DNA from: Albifimbria verrucaria
Lineage: Eukaryota > Ascomycota > Sordariomycetes > Hypocreales > Stachybotryaceae
Direction of reading: 5' to 3'
NCBI GenBank assembly: GCA_020081605.1
Contig: JAHREC010000009.1
Coordinates: forward strand, 744,001 to 808,000
DNA: 64,000 nt
Below are positions 61,600 to 64,000 of the stretch, piece after piece; the stretch's first letter is position 1; each line of letters begins with the position of its first letter. Both the position numbers and the translations under genes were made by a program. The notes beneath the pieces were generated by a model. It made no database searches. It was not told the origin of the DNA and saw only the letters and a program-made list of their open reading frames with translations.

Positions 61600-62324
61600 T
61601 GTAGGTGAGATAGTAGTCGCCTGAAGCTTGTTCATGCAAATAATTGTTGTTAATTGAACATAACTTGTCAGTACGGAATCTCTCCCCTTTGCAGCAGTGT
61701 ATAATTTCGGTCGTACTTCAACGTAACCCACCTAGAACCTGCTACACCCCAGATGGTTCATGTGTTTAAAGCAATTTCTGCCTCTGTCGAGGTCAAAGAG
61801 CTGGGCAGAGGAACATGTCAAAATGTGGTATAACTAAACACGGACACTTTCCTGGACCTCTGAGTGCTCAACGATAACGTAAACCGAACCATATAACAGC
61901 ACGTTGAGGCTTCTATGCACATGAGGCACGCCAATGACTGAAGACATGATATGCTCAGAGGGAAAAGAGCTCAAAGGTGCAATATCACTTGGTAAATACC
62001 AGCTGATTTAAGCTGTAGATCTAACGTGGTAACAGCAGCAGCAGCTACATATCCATTAACTTACTGTGGTTACTGCACTTACCCAGCGCGGTATTGGGGT
62101 GATAAACAGGTAGTTGGCTACACTACTGTCCATTGTAAACCCCAGCCACTAATTCTACTGTAGTTCAGCCACTCAGGTCTCTGTGATTTTTCGGCCTCAT
62201 CGTTCTGCTTCAAGTATTGACAGTTCTATTAATATATGTATTGTGAAGTATAAAAATTTATCCCGGTATTAACTAGTATGATTCCTGCCGAAATGGCGGA
62301 GAGGCACCTTCAGCTCTATAATCC
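61600..62324. other. Convergent intergenic region, no gene seen
   Basis: About 725 bp between converging genes. It holds presumed 3' ends of both. A short CAG run (about 62034-62047) is present, and no gene was seen. Confidence 0.5.
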
Positions 62325-63566
62325 TCACAGCTTAACAAGTTCAGCATCGTCAAAGTAGATCTTGGAGCCCATAACGCAACTGCCTGGAAGGAAGATAGAG
62401 ACACCGGCACCCGTAAGGCGGTCGGCGCTCCAGTTGCATGTCAAGCTAAGCTGATACCATTTACCAACTGCTGTGGTTCCGCTCGTTGTGGCAAGGCTGA
62501 AAAAGTTGTTCGGAGCAGTGCTGCAGCCGACATAGATGACGGAGCAGGCGGGTGTATCCTGCGTTACCCAGACGGTAAACTTGTAACTTTGACCCGCCTC
62601 CACGGCGGCGGGCTGGTACATGCCAGTGATGGCCCGGTTATCGATGGTTACAACACCAGACTGGCTGCCCGAGTGAGACTTGCTTGAGTCAACAGACAGG
62701 ATGCCGGTGCTGCCAAATCTGACCCAAGGTTGCAAGGAGCTGGATTCGAAGTCGCCATTGATGAGCTTGCTTGTAGGTGCAGCTGGAGTTTCAGATGTGC
62801 TTGTCTTGGTGACAGTCGTAGTTGAGATGGTGGAAATAGTGGCCGCGGGTCCAGTTTCGGTCACAGTAGTCGTCTCATCATAAATAACAGTAACGGAAGT
62901 GGCAACCACAGACGTTACAGGCACAGTAGTCAAAGCAGTGCTGGGAAGAGTGACTGTCGTGGTGCTAGCAGGAGCAGTAATTGTTGTAGCACTTGAGGCA
63001 CCGATGCACGAGCAGGCGCTGGAGAAGCGGACGGCTCCAGAGCATGGGCTTGCGTAGGCCGGGATGGTCTGAGTGGCTGCCCGCTTGAAGACCGTGACGG
63101 GATCAGTAGTGATAGTAACAGTTTCAGTATAGACAGTCTCGGTGGGAGTCTCCTGAATTGTAGATGTGAAGGTATCGTGGACTGTCTGGGTTACAGTAGT
63201 TTCCTCTACGAGAGTCTCAGTCAACTCCGCAACAGCCGTATACTCGGTAGCAGTTCTGTATGCTCATGTTAGAAATCAGAGACGGAGACGTGCATCTAGA
63301 TGAGGCATGACAAAAGACATACACTACTGGGGTGGAGGTAACGGTGAGAAACGCAGCGCAGTCAGCTTGGGCCTGTGCAAGCCTCGTCTGTGGTGATGTG
63401 GCTCTCAATGCTGAGGTTCATTGTCAGTGGCTGTTTCGTTATTTTTTAGATATAAGCGCTTGAACATACCTCTTAAGCAGTTGTCCGCATTGCACACACC
63501 CCGGGGAACAAGGGCTGAGGCACCAGATGCCGCAATGAGAGCAGCAAGGAAGGGTTGAGAAAACAT
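62325..63566 (-). CDS. Secreted Ser/Thr-rich protein with CBM-like C-terminus
   Basis: Likely cell-wall or extracellular protein of 371 residues, intact. Exons 63566-63470, 63410-63323 and 63255-62325 join in frame. The signal peptide MFSQPFLAALIAASGASA is followed by a small Cys-bearing region (VCNADNCLRA). A long Thr/Ser/Val-rich stretch follows, with TVT and TTT repeats around a cysteine segment (CSGAVRFSSACSC), expected to be heavily O-glycosylated. The last 150 residues (LINGDFESSSLQPWVRFGS, then FTVWVTQDTPACSV, ending IYFDDAELVKL) look like a CBM4/9-type beta-sandwich carbohydrate-binding domain. No GPI signal is evident. I have seen similar proteins in many ascomycetes; the ligand is unknown. 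Confidence 0.83.
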
Positions 63567-64000
63567 ATTGGCACTTGATCAAGACGACTTCTGATGAAGA
63601 GACACTATGAGAATATACTGGCTGGGAGGACGCAAGCGGCTATATTAAGTGTACCCGTTCAGCGTTTTGTTTGTTATTGCTCACCATCTCACTTGCGCTT
63701 CGACCACGTTCCGGACCAGGCTAGAGATACTATTGACCTTCAGCTGAGCTGAATCTCCTAGTTCTGGTAAGTAGCCGGGGTTCAGCTAGTGTAACCCAGG
63801 ACACAGCGCTGTGGGTCTACACTGAGTTGGGCAATTTATTGGTAGTCTAGCCCTCAATAAGCCACGCTTAGGCCGTGATCTCTTAAGGGGAGCAAAGCTC
63901 CGAGTGAGTGAACGCGTAACTATTGGTAAAGCGGGCACCAAATACGACAGCACGGCGGAAAGACTGTACTTGAAGTGTAAGCTATTCTAATAATCTTGTA
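63567..64000. other. Upstream flank, no gene seen
   Basis: Promoter side of the secreted Ser/Thr-rich protein gene, with CTATATTAAG about 75 bp before the ATG as a TATA-like element. No further gene is visible before the window edge. Confidence 0.45.

Noticed and set aside
3033..64000. Transposon or integrated virus
   Set aside because: No transposase, reverse transcriptase, integrase, long terminal repeat or viral protein motif was seen in any frame I read.

Overview
This is nuclear DNA of a filamentous ascomycete. Genes carry short introns (about 48-160 nt) with GT/AG ends, CTAAC/CTGAC-type branch sites and two GC-AG exceptions, and the window mixes eukaryotic housekeeping genes (condensin SMC4, an ELYS-like nucleoporin, ribosome-biogenesis factor RLP24) with a giant fungal peptide synthetase. 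The gene families fit a Sordariomycete, probably Hypocreales, but the order is an inference.

Layout. 1-3032: no gene seen. 3033-4063 (-) and 4640-9204 (+): divergent ELYS-like and SMC4 genes. 10211-12337 (+): secreted cysteine-rich protein of unknown function. 13982-15096 (+): short-chain dehydrogenase with an in-frame stop. 16177-40938 (+): one uninterrupted 24.8-kb NRPS reading, about 8,260 residues, built as (A remnant)-T, then seven C-A-T modules, then a terminal reductase. 41272-42672 (-): BTB-family protein. 43619-44349 (-): RLP24. 45664-47983 (+): flavin monooxygenase. 48373-48852 (-): small secreted protein. 50220-50714 (-): DUF4385 protein. 51448-53404 (-): DHA2-type MFS transporter. 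54521-56827 (+): aldo/keto reductase-like protein. 57962-58879 (-): intact SDR. 59948-61599 (+): DHA1-type MFS transporter. 62325-63566 (-): Ser/Thr-rich secreted protein with a carbohydrate-binding-like C-terminus.

How the genes work together. The NRPS should assemble a linear peptide of seven or eight residues and release it reductively as an aldehyde or alcohol. Its first carrier domain has no adenylation core, and the adenylation domain of module 5 has lost its core motifs, so a partner enzyme or module skipping is implied. The only close tailoring candidate is the damaged SDR next door. The oxidoreductases and transporters further right lie beyond the housekeeping gene RLP24 and look like an independent accessory neighbourhood.

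Data quality. Nearly every long gene is broken by frame changes, and all that I could resolve (more than 35) go the same way: one base missing, usually in a homopolymer. The essential gene SMC4 has seven. I read these as consensus base-loss errors rather than pseudogenes, and I give gene extents across them.
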